Assembly (NCBI GenBank): GCA_050745265.1
Contig: JBOGKE010000027.1
Span: 9,613 to 73,612 of the forward strand
DNA from: RH2-MAG17b sp050745265
GTDB taxonomy: Bacteria > Acidobacteriota > Terriglobia > UBA7540
DNA: 64,000 bases
Direction of reading: 5' to 3'
Position 1 is the stretch's first letter, and each line of letters opens with the position of its first letter. The position numbers were made by a program, and so were the translations under genes. This document shows positions 34,489 to 43,667 of the stretch, in pieces. Under the pieces are notes generated by a model. The model made no database searches. It was not told the DNA's origin and saw only the letters and a list, made by a program, of their open reading frames with translations.

Positions 34489-35931
34489 ATGGCGGCTGAA
34501 ATGAAATTGCCCTCCCGCGCGGAGGATTTCGCCGAGTGGTACAACCAGCTCGTGCTGCGGGCCGAGCTCGCCGACTACGCCCCCGTGCGCGGCTGCATGA
34601 TTGTGCGTCCGTACGGCTGGGCGCTCTGGGAAAACATCACGGCGGCGCTCGACCGGCGCTTCAAGGCCACGGGTCACGTGAACGCGGCGTTTCCTCTGCT
34701 GATTCCGCGCAGCTTCATTGATAAGGAGAAATCGCACGTGGCGGGATTTTCGCCCGAGCTCGCAGTCGTCACCCACGGCGGCGGCGAGGAGTTGGAAGAG
34801 CCGCTCGTCATCCGGCCGACTTCGGAGACCATCATCGGGCACGCTTATGCGAAGTGGATTCAGTCCTACCGCGACTTGCCCGTGCTCATTAACCAGTGGA
34901 ACAGCGTGGTGCGTTGGGAGCTGCGCACGAAGCTCTTTCTTCGCACGCTCGAGTTCTACTGGCAGGAGGGCCACACGGCCCACGCGACCGCTGACGAAGG
35001 AGAAGCCGAGACCCGCCAGATGCTCGACGTCTACGCCGATTTTGCGATTAACGAGGCGGCGATTCCGGTGATTCCGGGACGCAAGTCGGCGGCAGAGCGA
35101 TTCGCGGGCGCCGATCAAACTTATTCGATCGAGGCGATGATGGGTGATGGCCGCGCGCTTCAGGCGGGGACGTCCCACAACCTCGGTCAGAACTTCGCCA
35201 GGGCGTTTGAAATCCGCTATCTCGATATGAAGGGTGAGCTCCAGTATTGCTGGACAACTTCCTGGGGGCTTTCCACCCGCTTTATTGGCGCCATCATCAT
35301 GGTGCACGGCGATGACCAGGGGCTGATCTTGCCGCCGCGCCTGGCTCCATTCCAGGTGGTGATCGTTCCGATTTTCAGGAACGATGAGGAGAAGTCCGCC
35401 GTCTTGGCCGCCGCTGAGATGGTGCGCGCGGAGCTTGTGGGCGCCGGAGTGCGAGTGAAGCTCGACCAGCGCGAGGGCGTGAGCCCCGGCTTCAAGTTCA
35501 ACGACTGGGAAATGCGCGGCGTGCCGCTGCGCCTCGAGCTCGGGCCCAAGGACGTGGCGAAAGAGTCGGCCGTTCTCGCGCGGCGCGACCGGCCGGGGCG
35601 GGAAGGGAAGTCGTTCACGCCGCAGAAGGGCATCGCCGCCGCGGTCGCCGCGACCCTCGATGAAATCCAGAAGGCGATCTTCCAGCGCGCCCTCGGTTTT
35701 CGCCGATCGAATACCGTGGAGGCGGAGGACTACGGCGAATTCAAGCAGGCGGTGGAAAAAGGCTTTGCCCATTCCTGGTGGTGCGGCGCGAGCGCCTGCG
35801 AAGAAAAGATCAAGGAAGAGACTAAGGCCACCATGCGATGCATCCCGCTCGAGCAGCCCGGTGGATCCGGGAAGTGCATCTATTGCGGCGAGGCTGCGGC
35901 CGAAAAAGCAATCTTCGCGCGCGCCTATTAG
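34489..35931 (+). CDS. proS: Prolyl-tRNA synthetase, eukaryote/archaeal-type (ProS type 3)
   Basis: This 480-residue class II synthetase has VRGCMIVRPYGWALWENI (motif 1 region), RPTSETIIGHAY, NQWNSVVRWELRTKLFLRTLEFYWQEGHTAH (motif 2) and GLSTRFIGAIIMVHGDDQGLILPP (motif 3). The anticodon-binding domain follows, and the C-terminal zinc domain has cysteines in WWCGASACEEKIKEE and GKCIYCGE. It lacks the editing insertion of the bacterial type, as expected for this group. It charges tRNA-Pro with proline. An ATG four codons further in (34501) is an alternative start. Confidence 0.95.
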   Translation: MAAEMKLPSRAEDFAEWYNQLVLRAELADYAPVRGCMIVRPYGWALWENITAALDRRFKATGHVNAAFPLLIPRSFIDKEKSHVAGFSPELAVVTHGGGEELEEPLVIRPTSETIIGHAYAKWIQSYRDLPVLINQWNSVVRWELRTKLFLRTLEFYWQEGHTAHATADEGEAETRQMLDVYADFAINEAAIPVIPGRKSAAERFAGADQTYSIEAMMGDGRALQAGTSHNLGQNFARAFEIRYLDMKGELQYCWTTSWGLSTRFIGAIIMVHGDDQGLILPPRLAPFQVVIVPIFRNDEEKSAVLAAAEMVRAELVGAGVRVKLDQREGVSPGFKFNDWEMRGVPLRLELGPKDVAKESAVLARRDRPGREGKSFTPQKGIAAAVAATLDEIQKAIFQRALGFRRSNTVEAEDYGEFKQAVEKGFAHSWWCGASACEEKIKEETKATMRCIPLEQPGGSGKCIYCGEAAAEKAIFARAY

Positions 35932-35949
35932 CACCGTCAGCGGCCGCGT

Positions 35950-37659
35950 GTGTTACGATGGAGCGAACTTAAAGAGACTGGAGACTTGCAGATTCCGGAC
36001 ACCAAATTAAGAGCCATTCCGCTCGGAGGCCTGGGCGAATTCGGCTTGAACACGATGGCCTTCGAGTGGGGCGATCACCTCATCCTGGTGGATTGCGGCG
36101 TCGTTTTTCCGGACGCAGAGTTGCCGGGAGTCGACGTCGTTATCCCGGACATCACCTACCTGCGGGAAAACCAAAGCCGGCTGCGCGCCATCCTCCTGAC
36201 GCACGGACACGAGGACCACATCGGCGCGCTTCCCTACGTATTGGACGAGGTGGACGCTCCCGTCTACGGCACCCCGTTCACCCTGGCGCTGGTGCGCGCG
36301 CGCCTGGAAGAGCACGGCATGGCCGACGCCGTGGACCTGCGTCCCATGAGCCCCGGCGCCCCTTTTGACGTGGGGCCGTTCCACATCGAATTCATTCATC
36401 TCACGCACAGCATCATTGACGCGGGAGCGCTGGCGATCACGACGCCGGCGGGGGTGATCATTCACACCGGGGATTTCAAGCTTGACCCGACGCCCACCGA
36501 CCAGCGCGTGAGCGACCTGCACACGCTCGCGGAATACGGAAAGAAAGGCGTGCTCGCTCTCTTCTCAGACTCTACCAACGTCGAGCGGCCGGGCATGACG
36601 CCGTCCGAGCGCGCCGTGCGCGAGCGCCTGGCCGAGGTGATGGCGGAATCCAAAGGCCGGGTGCTGATCTCGTGTTTCGCCACGTCACTCCACCGGCAGC
36701 AGATCGTGGCCGACTTGGCGCGCGAGCACGACCGGCGGCTCTGCTTCATCGGCCGCAGCATGCATCAGAACTCGGAACTCGCGATGCAGATGGGCCGCCT
36801 CCACATCGATCCGGGAGTGCTGGTGCAGCCGCAGGAGATTCGCAAACTGCCGCCAAAGAAGCTGGCGCTGGTGGTGTCGGGGAGCCAGGGAGAACCGATG
36901 TCGGCGATGGCGCGCACCGCCGTCGACCGCCACCGTTGGGTCAGCGTCGGCCCGGGGGACGAGGTCGTGCTCTCGGCGCGGATTATTCCCGGCAACGAGA
37001 AGGCGATCTTCCGCATGATGGACCACCTTTACCGCCGCGGCGCGCGCGTCCACTATGATGACGGCAGCCATCCGCCTGTCCACGTCTCCGGCCACGGGAG
37101 CCAGGAGGAGTTGCGCCTGATGCTCAATCTCGTTCGGCCGAAGTATTTCATTCCCATTCACGGCGAGTATCGCCAACTCGCCCGGCACGTGGCGCTGGCC
37201 AAGGAGCTGGCGGCGGTCTCCGGAGAAACCCTGCTGCTCGAGAATGGCGACGTCCTGGAATTTGACGGCGACGGCGCGCGCCGCGCCGGTCGCATCACCG
37301 TGGGCCGCATCTGCATTGACGTCGGAACACTTGACGAAGTGGGAGACGTCATCCTGAGCGAGCGCCGCCGCATCTCCGCCGATGGGATTGTGATTCCCAT
37401 TCTCGCCATCAACAAATATTCCGGCCAGCTCGAAACCCCGCCCGAAATCGTCTCGCGCGGCTTCGTTCCGCTCGAACAGGCCGAGGAGCTGGTCGAAAGC
37501 GTGCGGCAGATCATCCGCGATACGCTCGAGAAGTCGAATACGGAAGAAAGGGGCGACTGGGGCGTCGTTAAGGATAAAATCCGCTCCGCCCTGCGGAAAT
37601 TCTTCGACCACGAGCTCGGCAAACGGCCCATGGTGCTGCCGGTCATCCTGGAAGTCTAG
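35950..37659 (+). CDS. rnj: Ribonuclease J
   Basis: This protein of 569 residues (if started at GTG 35950) has the metallo-beta-lactamase/beta-CASP layout: PLGGLGEFGLNTMAFEWGD, the metal motif LTHGHEDHIGALPYVL, HLTHSIIDAGALAI, HTGDFKLDPTP, and HVSGHGSQEELRLM, HGEYRQLARHVALA in the beta-CASP part, then a C-terminal domain from about 450. It degrades and matures RNA with endo- and 5' exonuclease activity. The family usually starts about ten residues before PLGG, so a TTG at 35986 is an alternative start. proS ends 18 bp upstream, so they are likely co-transcribed. Confidence 0.94.
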   Translation: MLRWSELKETGDLQIPDTKLRAIPLGGLGEFGLNTMAFEWGDHLILVDCGVVFPDAELPGVDVVIPDITYLRENQSRLRAILLTHGHEDHIGALPYVLDEVDAPVYGTPFTLALVRARLEEHGMADAVDLRPMSPGAPFDVGPFHIEFIHLTHSIIDAGALAITTPAGVIIHTGDFKLDPTPTDQRVSDLHTLAEYGKKGVLALFSDSTNVERPGMTPSERAVRERLAEVMAESKGRVLISCFATSLHRQQIVADLAREHDRRLCFIGRSMHQNSELAMQMGRLHIDPGVLVQPQEIRKLPPKKLALVVSGSQGEPMSAMARTAVDRHRWVSVGPGDEVVLSARIIPGNEKAIFRMMDHLYRRGARVHYDDGSHPPVHVSGHGSQEELRLMLNLVRPKYFIPIHGEYRQLARHVALAKELAAVSGETLLLENGDVLEFDGDGARRAGRITVGRICIDVGTLDEVGDVILSERRRISADGIVIPILAINKYSGQLETPPEIVSRGFVPLEQAEELVESVRQIIRDTLEKSNTEERGDWGVVKDKIRSALRKFFDHELGKRPMVLPVILEV

Positions 37660-37666
37660 CCATTTT

Positions 37667-38126
37667 GGATTTTAGATTTTGGATTTTGGATTGGGGTTCG
37701 GAACGCGATTGTGGATGAGAAGACATTTAAAGCGCGAACCAAGCAATTCGGTCTCGGAGTGATTCAGCTCGTAGAGGAGTTACCCCGAACTCGGACGGCC
37801 GATGTAATTGGGAAGCAGTTCTTGCGCCCGGCGACTTCAGTAGGAGCAAATTACCGCGCGGCCTGCCGAGGTCGATCAGCTTCGGACCTGATCTCAAAGC
37901 TGGCCATTGTTGAAGAGGAAGGCGACCAGTCTATCTACTGGCTCGAATTACTGATTGAATCGGGCATTATCGATTCAAAAAAAGCAGCCCCATTGCTCAA
38001 GGAAGCAAATGAGTTGGTTGCCATGCCGGTGGCTTCGATAAAGACGCTGCGTAATCGCACGACAGCAGCTGCTGCCCAAGCGGCGAATTCAGCAAACACC
38101 AGTCCAAAATCTAAAATCTAAAATCG
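37667..38126. repeat. 460-bp unit with 28-bp terminal inverted repeats around a four-helix-bundle gene
   Basis: The left end (37667-37694) reads GGATTTTAGATTTTGGATTTTGGATTGG in three adjoining blocks GGATTTTAGA, TTTTGGATTT, TGGATTGG; the right end (38099-38126), reverse-complemented, matches it at 25 of 28 positions. The enclosed gene ends inside the right repeat. The unit lies between RNase J and uppP and ends four bases before the uppP start. Confidence 0.75.
37711..38121 (+). CDS. Four-helix-bundle protein (23S rRNA intervening-sequence type)
   Basis: This 136-residue protein starts at a GTG and matches the small four-helix-bundle family first found in 23S rRNA intervening sequences and related to the Avd accessory protein of diversity-generating retroelements. 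Landmarks are VIGKQFLRPATSVGANYRAACRGRS (about 33-57) and KLAIVEEEGDQSIYWLELL (about 63-81). Its function is unknown; relatives bind nucleic acid. The last codons (SPKSKI and the stop) are supplied by the right terminal repeat of the surrounding unit, and the tail before it is alanine-rich. No reverse transcriptase or variable repeat is present. Confidence 0.85.
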   Translation: MDEKTFKARTKQFGLGVIQLVEELPRTRTADVIGKQFLRPATSVGANYRAACRGRSASDLISKLAIVEEEGDQSIYWLELLIESGIIDSKKAAPLLKEANELVAMPVASIKTLRNRTTAAAAQAANSANTSPKSKI

Positions 38127-38129
38127 ATC

Positions 38130-38951
38130 ATGCCCGTTTACCAAGCCGTCGTTCTTGCCATCGTTCAAAGCATCACGGAATTCCTTCCCATTTCGAGCAC
38201 GGGCCATCTGGTGCTGTTCCCGTGGTTTCTCGGCTGGAAGGATCCGGGACTCACGTTTGACGTGGCGCTGCACGCGGGCACGCTGCTGGCGGTGTTCGTC
38301 TATTTCTGGCGGATGTGGGTGGAGATGATCAGGGCCGCGGCGGGCCTTGGCGGCGCAAATGGGGAGGCCGTGCGCGAGCATCGCCGTCTCTTCTGGCTGC
38401 TCGTGCTTGCCACGATACCCGGAGCGATCGCGGGCGTTCTTTTCGAGAAGAAGGCGGACACGGCGTTCCGCAACCCGCTGGTTATTGGCGCCGCGCTGAT
38501 TATTGTGGCGCTGGTGATGTGGGCGGGCGAAAAGCTCACGCGCGACAGCGAAACGCTTGAGGAAATCTCCGTGCTCGACGCGCTGATCGTCGGAATCGCG
38601 CAAGCTTTTGCCGTGATTCCGGGTGTCTCGCGCTCGGGCAGCACGATGTCGGCGGGTTTGCTGCGGGATATGAAGCGCGAGACGGCCGCCCGCTTCTCAT
38701 TTCTCCTCTCCACCCCGATCATCGCCGGGGCGGTGGCGCTCAAGGCGCGCGAAGTCCACAAGGCGGGCGGGTTGCCGCACGACATGCGCGAGCCGTTTAT
38801 CGTCGGTATCATCGTCTCTGCCGTGGTCGGGTTCTTTGTGATCGGAGCGCTGATCCGGTTCCTGGAAACCCGCACGTTCAAACCCTTTGTGATTTACCGG
38901 CTCGTCTTGGGTGTGATAGTATTGGCGCTAGGATTGGGATTGCATCGGTAA
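38130..38951 (+). CDS. uppP: Undecaprenyl-diphosphate phosphatase
   Basis: This 273-residue membrane protein has about eight helices and both UppP motifs: QSITEFLPISSTGH (13-26, including the E/QxxxE pattern) and PGVSRSGST (about 166-174). It removes a phosphate from undecaprenyl diphosphate so the lipid carrier can be reused for peptidoglycan and polysaccharide synthesis; in some bacteria it raises bacitracin resistance. The start lies right after the inverted-repeat unit, so its promoter and ribosome site may come from that unit. Confidence 0.95.
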   Translation: MPVYQAVVLAIVQSITEFLPISSTGHLVLFPWFLGWKDPGLTFDVALHAGTLLAVFVYFWRMWVEMIRAAAGLGGANGEAVREHRRLFWLLVLATIPGAIAGVLFEKKADTAFRNPLVIGAALIIVALVMWAGEKLTRDSETLEEISVLDALIVGIAQAFAVIPGVSRSGSTMSAGLLRDMKRETAARFSFLLSTPIIAGAVALKAREVHKAGGLPHDMREPFIVGIIVSAVVGFFVIGALIRFLETRTFKPFVIYRLVLGVIVLALGLGLHR

Positions 38952-38969
38952 GTTGAAGCCAGACGTTCG

Positions 38970-39073
38970 TGTCAGGTTTCAAGCGCCAGGACCTGACCGC
39001 GCCGTCTTTGAGCCGGGGCTGATGTTGAAGCGCACCCATTCAGGTGGCGGATTTTTTCTGACACCTGACACCC
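38970..39073. repeat. GTGTCAGGT / ACCTGACAC inverted repeat
   Basis: The gap between uppP and ftsK contains GTGTCAGGTTTCAAGCGCCA at its left and TCTGACACCTGACACC at its right, an inverted pair separated by about 70 bp. It fits the general repeat-rich character of the intergenic DNA here. Confidence 0.45.
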
Positions 39074-39089
39074 GGAATCTGTAGCTACC

Positions 39090-41492
39090 ATGCAATCCGC
39101 ACCCTCAGTCTCCTCAAACCGGCAGGCGCGAACGAAGGCGCCTCTCCTTGACGGCAAGCGCCGCTACGAGCTGGCCGGATTTGTTCTGAGCGTGCTCGGC
39201 CTGCTGCTGATCCTCTGCCTCGCATCCTACCATCGCTTCGATCCCTCGTGGGACACCGCCGCGGCACCCGGACCGGTGCATAACTGGGTCGGGTTTGTGG
39301 GGTCCTACACGGCGGACGCGCTGCTTCAGCTTTTCGGCTGGACGGCCTTTCTTCTTCCGTTCTTTTGTTTTGTGGCCGGCATCCGATGGTTGATCGTCCA
39401 GCCGCTCGAATCTCTGGGAGCGAAGCTCTGTGGCGCCGCGCTGCTCATCGGTTCTCTCGCTGCCCTGCTCGAACTCATCCCGCACGTCCCTTCGGTGTTT
39501 GGATTTCTCCGTGCGAGCGGGATCATCGGCTATTTCCTGGCCTCGGGGCTCATCGGCACTTTGAATCATGCGGGCGCGCTGATTGTGGCCGGCGCCGCCT
39601 TCGTCGCCTCGCTGTTCGTTGTGACGAAGTTCTCGTTTGCATGGGCGGGGCGCGTGCTCGGAAGAGCTTCGCGCGCGTTAGCGCGTCCGCTCGGCAAGCG
39701 CTGGTCCGCATGGCGGGCTTCGCGCGAGCGCCAGCGCGTACAGCGTCGGCTGGCTCGCGAAAGGGCAATCGGCAAAGTGCCCGTTGTCGCCCGGCATGCG
39801 AGCCCGCGAGGCGAGGAAAAGCCGCCGGTTGCGCTTCGAATGTTGCCGCACGCGTCCGCAGCCGAAGAGGTAGAGCGCGATGATGAGCAGGACGAGGACC
39901 GCGGGCTGCTGGAGGCTGATGAGCCTCTTGCCGGTCCCGGCATTGTGCCCCGAAGCGATCAGCCGTCGCGCGACGCGCACCCCTCAAGGCCAAAAGTCAG
40001 CGCGAAGCAGGGCACAAAATACAAGCTGCCCTCAACCACCATGCTGCGGCCGCCCGAAGACCAGGAGGGCGTGAACGAAGACGAACTGCGCGAGCGCGCC
40101 AACCAGTTGACCGGCAAGCTCGCTGAGTTCGGCGTGATGGGAACCGTCACGCAAATCCACCCGGGGCCGGTGGTGACCACCTTCGAGTTCAAGCCGGAGG
40201 CGGGCATCAAGTACAGCCGCGTCACCAACCTCGTCGATGATTTGTGCCTCGCCATGAAAGCGGAGTCGATTCTGATCGAGCGCATCGCGGGCAAATCGAC
40301 GGTGGCGATTGAAGTGCCGAACTTGCGACGTGAGATCATCTACCTCCGTGAGATCCTTGAGTCGAATGAGTTTGGATCTTCTTCGTCGCGCCTGACGGTG
40401 TCTCTCGGCAAAGACATTACAGGCAAAGTGAAAGTCGGCGACCTCACGCAGATGCCCCACCTGCTGATCGCCGGCTCGACGGGTTCCGGCAAGAGCGTAG
40501 CGATCAACTCACTGATCGTTTCGCTGCTCTTCAAAGCGACACCCGACGAAGTGCGCTTGATCCTGATCGATCCCAAACGCATCGAGCTGAACCTCTACGA
40601 CGGCATTCCGCACCTGTTCACGCCTATTGTCACCGAGCCCAAAGTGGCGGCGAACGTCCTGCGGCGCGCGACGCTCGAGATGGAAGAACGGCTGAGGAAG
40701 CTGGCGCAGCACGGCGTGCGCAACATCGAGCAGTACAACAAACTCTTTGAGCCGGGCTCGAACCTGGGCCTGTTCGACGGCGAGGAGCAGCAAGAAGGAC
40801 CGCTTCCGTACCTCGTGATCGTGATCGATGAGCTGGCCGACCTCATGATGGTCGAGCCGCAAAACGTGGAGGAGTCGATTACGCGGCTCGCGCAAATGGC
40901 ACGCGCGGTGGGCATTCACCTGATTCTCGCCACACAGCGGCCCTCGGTGGATGTGATCACCGGATTGATCAAGGCGAACCTGCCGTCGCGGGTTTCGTTC
41001 CGCGTCGCATCGAAGGTTGATTCGCGTACGATTCTTGATTCGAACGGCGCGGAAGCGCTGCTCGGCCGCGGCGATATGCTGTTCATGCCGCCCGCGAGCT
41101 CGCGCCTGGCTCGCCTGCACGGCTCGCTCGTAATCGAGAAGGAAATCAACAAGGTGGTGGATTGGTGGAAGTCGCAGTCCGTGCCGCAGTATCACGAAGA
41201 ATTTCTCCAGCCTCTCCGCGACCGCGAAGGCGACGACGAGGGCGAGGACGATGCCGGATCGTCGGCGGAGCTCGACGGCGTGTATGAAGACGCGGTGCGA
41301 ATTGTGGTGGAATCCGGAAAGGCTTCGACATCCTTGTTGCAGCGCCGTCTTCGGCTCGGCTACGGCCGCGCCGCCCGCCTACTCGACATGATGCAGAAAG
41401 ACGGCGTCATCAGCGCGCCCGACGGATCGCGGCCCCGCGAGGTGCTGAAGCGCCCCGAGTGGCTTGAGCAAGTTGATGAGCCGCTGCGCTGA
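39090..41492 (+). CDS. ftsK: DNA translocase FtsK/SpoIIIE
   Basis: This 800-residue protein has four membrane helices in the N-terminal 170 residues, a polar linker (about 170-315), the FtsK alpha-beta motor with Walker A GSTGSGKSV (about 463-471) and Walker B LVIVIDELADLMM (about 573-585), then ATQRPSVDVITGLIKANLPSRVSFRV, and a C-terminal gamma winged-helix domain (about 728-795) with DAVRIVVESGKASTSLLQRRL that reads polar DNA sequences. It clears chromosome DNA at the division septum and acts on XerCD. The linker is short compared with E. coli FtsK. Confidence 0.96.
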   Translation: MQSAPSVSSNRQARTKAPLLDGKRRYELAGFVLSVLGLLLILCLASYHRFDPSWDTAAAPGPVHNWVGFVGSYTADALLQLFGWTAFLLPFFCFVAGIRWLIVQPLESLGAKLCGAALLIGSLAALLELIPHVPSVFGFLRASGIIGYFLASGLIGTLNHAGALIVAGAAFVASLFVVTKFSFAWAGRVLGRASRALARPLGKRWSAWRASRERQRVQRRLARERAIGKVPVVARHASPRGEEKPPVALRMLPHASAAEEVERDDEQDEDRGLLEADEPLAGPGIVPRSDQPSRDAHPSRPKVSAKQGTKYKLPSTTMLRPPEDQEGVNEDELRERANQLTGKLAEFGVMGTVTQIHPGPVVTTFEFKPEAGIKYSRVTNLVDDLCLAMKAESILIERIAGKSTVAIEVPNLRREIIYLREILESNEFGSSSSRLTVSLGKDITGKVKVGDLTQMPHLLIAGSTGSGKSVAINSLIVSLLFKATPDEVRLILIDPKRIELNLYDGIPHLFTPIVTEPKVAANVLRRATLEMEERLRKLAQHGVRNIEQYNKLFEPGSNLGLFDGEEQQEGPLPYLVIVIDELADLMMVEPQNVEESITRLAQMARAVGIHLILATQRPSVDVITGLIKANLPSRVSFRVASKVDSRTILDSNGAEALLGRGDMLFMPPASSRLARLHGSLVIEKEINKVVDWWKSQSVPQYHEEFLQPLRDREGDDEGEDDAGSSAELDGVYEDAVRIVVESGKASTSLLQRRLRLGYGRAARLLDMMQKDGVISAPDGSRPREVLKRPEWLEQVDEPLR

Positions 41493-41512
41493 CCGCTGGC
41501 TGCCTTCATCGG

Positions 41513-42796
41513 CTACTGAGCGCTCCCGGAGTTCCGGTGGGTGGCGACAGCGGCTCGGTTGGCGGCTTTCACCCGCGCGTCGAACGCGCCGTAAGGCTTG
41601 TCCCCAACATTGACCAACCCGTAGTTCGAGTTCTCCCCATCGAAGCGCCCCGCCTTCGGCTCATCCGCCCACTTGAACCAATGGTATCCGACCGCCTCAG
41701 GCAAGCTTTCGAGCCGAATCACATAGTCTCTGTAAGCGAGGGCGCGGGCAGCCTCATTGGCTACCTTGGGCCCGGCGCCTTTCGTATTCGGCAGCCCGGA
41801 ATCTTCGGCGCGGAATGCGAACTCGGTGATGAGCACTGGCTTGTCGGTAAGCCCGAAGACGCGCGCGACAAGCGGCCGTGGATCGCGCTGATAGATGTTG
41901 ATGGAGATCACGTCCGCGGCGCGCGCCGCGCGGAACACCGGGTCCGGCACGTTTCCCGCGAAGCGCGCTCCAAGGTAGAGATGATTCGGGTCGGCGGCGT
42001 GGATGGCCGAGGCGCAGACTTCGAAATAGCGGTCCGCGACCTTCCGCAGAAATTCGTTGGCGTCGGATTTGTAAGCATCAGTCTCGGACATCGGGGGCGC
42101 GTGGGCAAAATCCCTGGCTGTGGCGTGCCATGCCGTGTCGAGCGCTCTCACGTCACCGTGGTAGCGCTGACGCAAAAACGCGACGGCTTGGCGCCGCCCC
42201 GGAGCACGAGTGGGCAGGTTCAGATACATCGCCAGCATGGTCTCCTTGCCGCGCCAATCCGGGCCCCAGCGCAGCTCATTGTCGCTGAAGTAGCCGATCA
42301 GCTCAGCATCGCGAGATCGCGGAGCGCAGAGACGCTGGCTGATCTCGCGGGCAGCTTCTTCGAAGCGCGGATCATAAACATCCACCGGCTTGCCGTGCTG
42401 CCAGTCAGCGCCTGCGCGCGCGGCGATGTTCAGAATCACGGTGTAGGGCATCCCGAGTTTCCAAAGCTCCGGATCCGACCAGGCGCCGATGCTGTTGAAA
42501 CCCCATTTGCGTAATCGCTCGATCGCGGTCCGATCCCACGCGCCCCGGCTGGGGTAGGCTTTTTCAACCGTTTCGAGATAAGGAGACGGTCCGCCGCCGA
42601 CAGTTCTGTCGCCGTCGTACGTGATCGCGTCGACGCCGATCGAGATCGTCGTCCTTCCACCGGAATCAGTGAACCACCACGCGCCGTTTCTCTGCTCGAC
42701 GCGGAAATACCTGGACTGAGCCCCGGCCGCAGGCGTGAGGCTCAAAACCAGACATAATCCCGCGAGCGCGACTCCGCCTTTCCACGCCGTGCTCAT
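41513..42796 (-). CDS. Secreted TIM-barrel glycoside hydrolase-like protein (agarase/beta-galactosidase-like)
   Basis: From the ATG at 42796 the protein has 427 residues, with a signal peptide (about 1-26). The catalytic-looking blocks of clan GH-A are present: GYFSDNELRWGPDW, with the acid/base glutamate after Asn, and KPVLITEFAFRAED, with the likely nucleophile. The pattern resembles GH50/GH42-like hydrolases, but I cannot fix the family. It probably cuts a polysaccharide or oligosaccharide outside the cytoplasm. A longer frame reaching 43399 runs antisense-out-of-frame within the SDR gene and is not part of it. It follows the SDR gene by 41 bp on the same strand. Confidence 0.8.
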   Translation of the reverse strand: MSTAWKGGVALAGLCLVLSLTPAAGAQSRYFRVEQRNGAWWFTDSGGRTTISIGVDAITYDGDRTVGGGPSPYLETVEKAYPSRGAWDRTAIERLRKWGFNSIGAWSDPELWKLGMPYTVILNIAARAGADWQHGKPVDVYDPRFEEAAREISQRLCAPRSRDAELIGYFSDNELRWGPDWRGKETMLAMYLNLPTRAPGRRQAVAFLRQRYHGDVRALDTAWHATARDFAHAPPMSETDAYKSDANEFLRKVADRYFEVCASAIHAADPNHLYLGARFAGNVPDPVFRAARAADVISINIYQRDPRPLVARVFGLTDKPVLITEFAFRAEDSGLPNTKGAGPKVANEAARALAYRDYVIRLESLPEAVGYHWFKWADEPKAGRFDGENSNYGLVNVGDKPYGAFDARVKAANRAAVATHRNSGSAQ

Positions 42797-42837
42797 CGGT
42801 GGTTCTCCAAGGTTAGTTTGAACACGGAGACCGCGTG

Positions 42838-43596
42838 TTACTGCGCGATCCAGCCGCCATCGATCACGATGTCGGTTCCCGTGATGAAGCCCGCCCCTTC
42901 GGAGCAGAGGTAAAGAGCGAGCTGGCCGATCTCCTCGACGCGTCCCCAGCGGCCGAGCGGAATCTTCGAAACGAATTGCTGGTTGATTTCGGAGTTCTCC
43001 AGGAGCGCGGCATTCATTTCCGTGGCGAAAGGGCCAGGGCTGATCGCATTCACGGTGATGCCGTCCGGGGCAAGCTCGAGCGCAAGCGCTCGCGACAGCC
43101 CCAGCAGCGCCGTCTTGCTGGCCGAATACGCCGCGCGGCCGGGCAGGGAAACCCAGCTCATGATCGAGGCCATGTTGATAACGCGCCCGTATCTCTGGCC
43201 TTTCATATGCGGAACGAACGACCGGCAGGCGAGGAAAACGCTGGTCAGGTTGGTGTCCATCACCTGCCGCCACTCGTCGAGCGTGAACTCGACGAGCGGC
43301 TTGCGCAGGTTCATGCCGGCGTTGTTGATCAGAATGTGGATCGGTCCGAACGCCGCCGTAACATCGCGCTCGAGCCGCTGTACCTGCTCTTCCGCGCACA
43401 GATCGGCCTGGAAGACCTTCGCGTCTCCGCCGGCGTTTCCAATCTCGCGCGCCACGCCGTTGAGCTGCTCGGCGTTGCGAGACACCAGCGCGAGGCGCGC
43501 GCCCGCTGCGCTCAGCGCCATTGCCATGGCTTTGCCAAGCCCTTTACTCGCTCCCGTGACGACCGCGACTTTGCCTTGCAGTTCCTTCTCGCTCAT
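42838..43596 (-). CDS. Short-chain dehydrogenase/reductase
   Basis: This 252-residue SDR has the NAD(P) motif TGASKGLG (14-21), NNAG (91-94) and the catalytic triad Ser144, Tyr157, Lys161 (YSASK). The layout resembles gluconate 5-dehydrogenase and 2-keto-3-deoxygluconate-type oxidoreductases, with RVINMASIMSWVSLPGRAAYSASK, so a sugar acid substrate is plausible. The glycosidase gene lies 41 bp downstream on the same strand, which supports a shared carbohydrate pathway. The exact substrate is not readable from sequence. Confidence 0.9.
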   Translation of the reverse strand: MSEKELQGKVAVVTGASKGLGKAMAMALSAAGARLALVSRNAEQLNGVAREIGNAGGDAKVFQADLCAEEQVQRLERDVTAAFGPIHILINNAGMNLRKPLVEFTLDEWRQVMDTNLTSVFLACRSFVPHMKGQRYGRVINMASIMSWVSLPGRAAYSASKTALLGLSRALALELAPDGITVNAISPGPFATEMNAALLENSEINQQFVSKIPLGRWGRVEEIGQLALYLCSEGAGFITGTDIVIDGGWIAQ

Positions 43597-43667
43597 GCGC
43601 GGTAGTATACGACGAATCCGGCGTTCATGGGCGAATCGCGGCTGACTGGCAAACGGGAAAGCGAGCC

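Noticed and set aside
34438..35934. A 498-codon minus-strand frame opposite proS
   Set aside because: It is a mirror of a high-GC coding region, with an arginine/histidine-rich product and no family pattern, whereas proS on the plus strand is clear.
37711..38121. Diversity-generating retroelement around the four-helix-bundle gene
   Set aside because: Although relatives include the Avd accessory protein, there is no reverse transcriptase gene and no template/variable repeat pair nearby.
41513..43399. A 628-codon minus-strand frame covering the glycosidase and part of the SDR gene
   Set aside because: The first 201 codons run inside the SDR gene in a different frame and lack family similarity; the glycosidase with its signal peptide starts at 42796.
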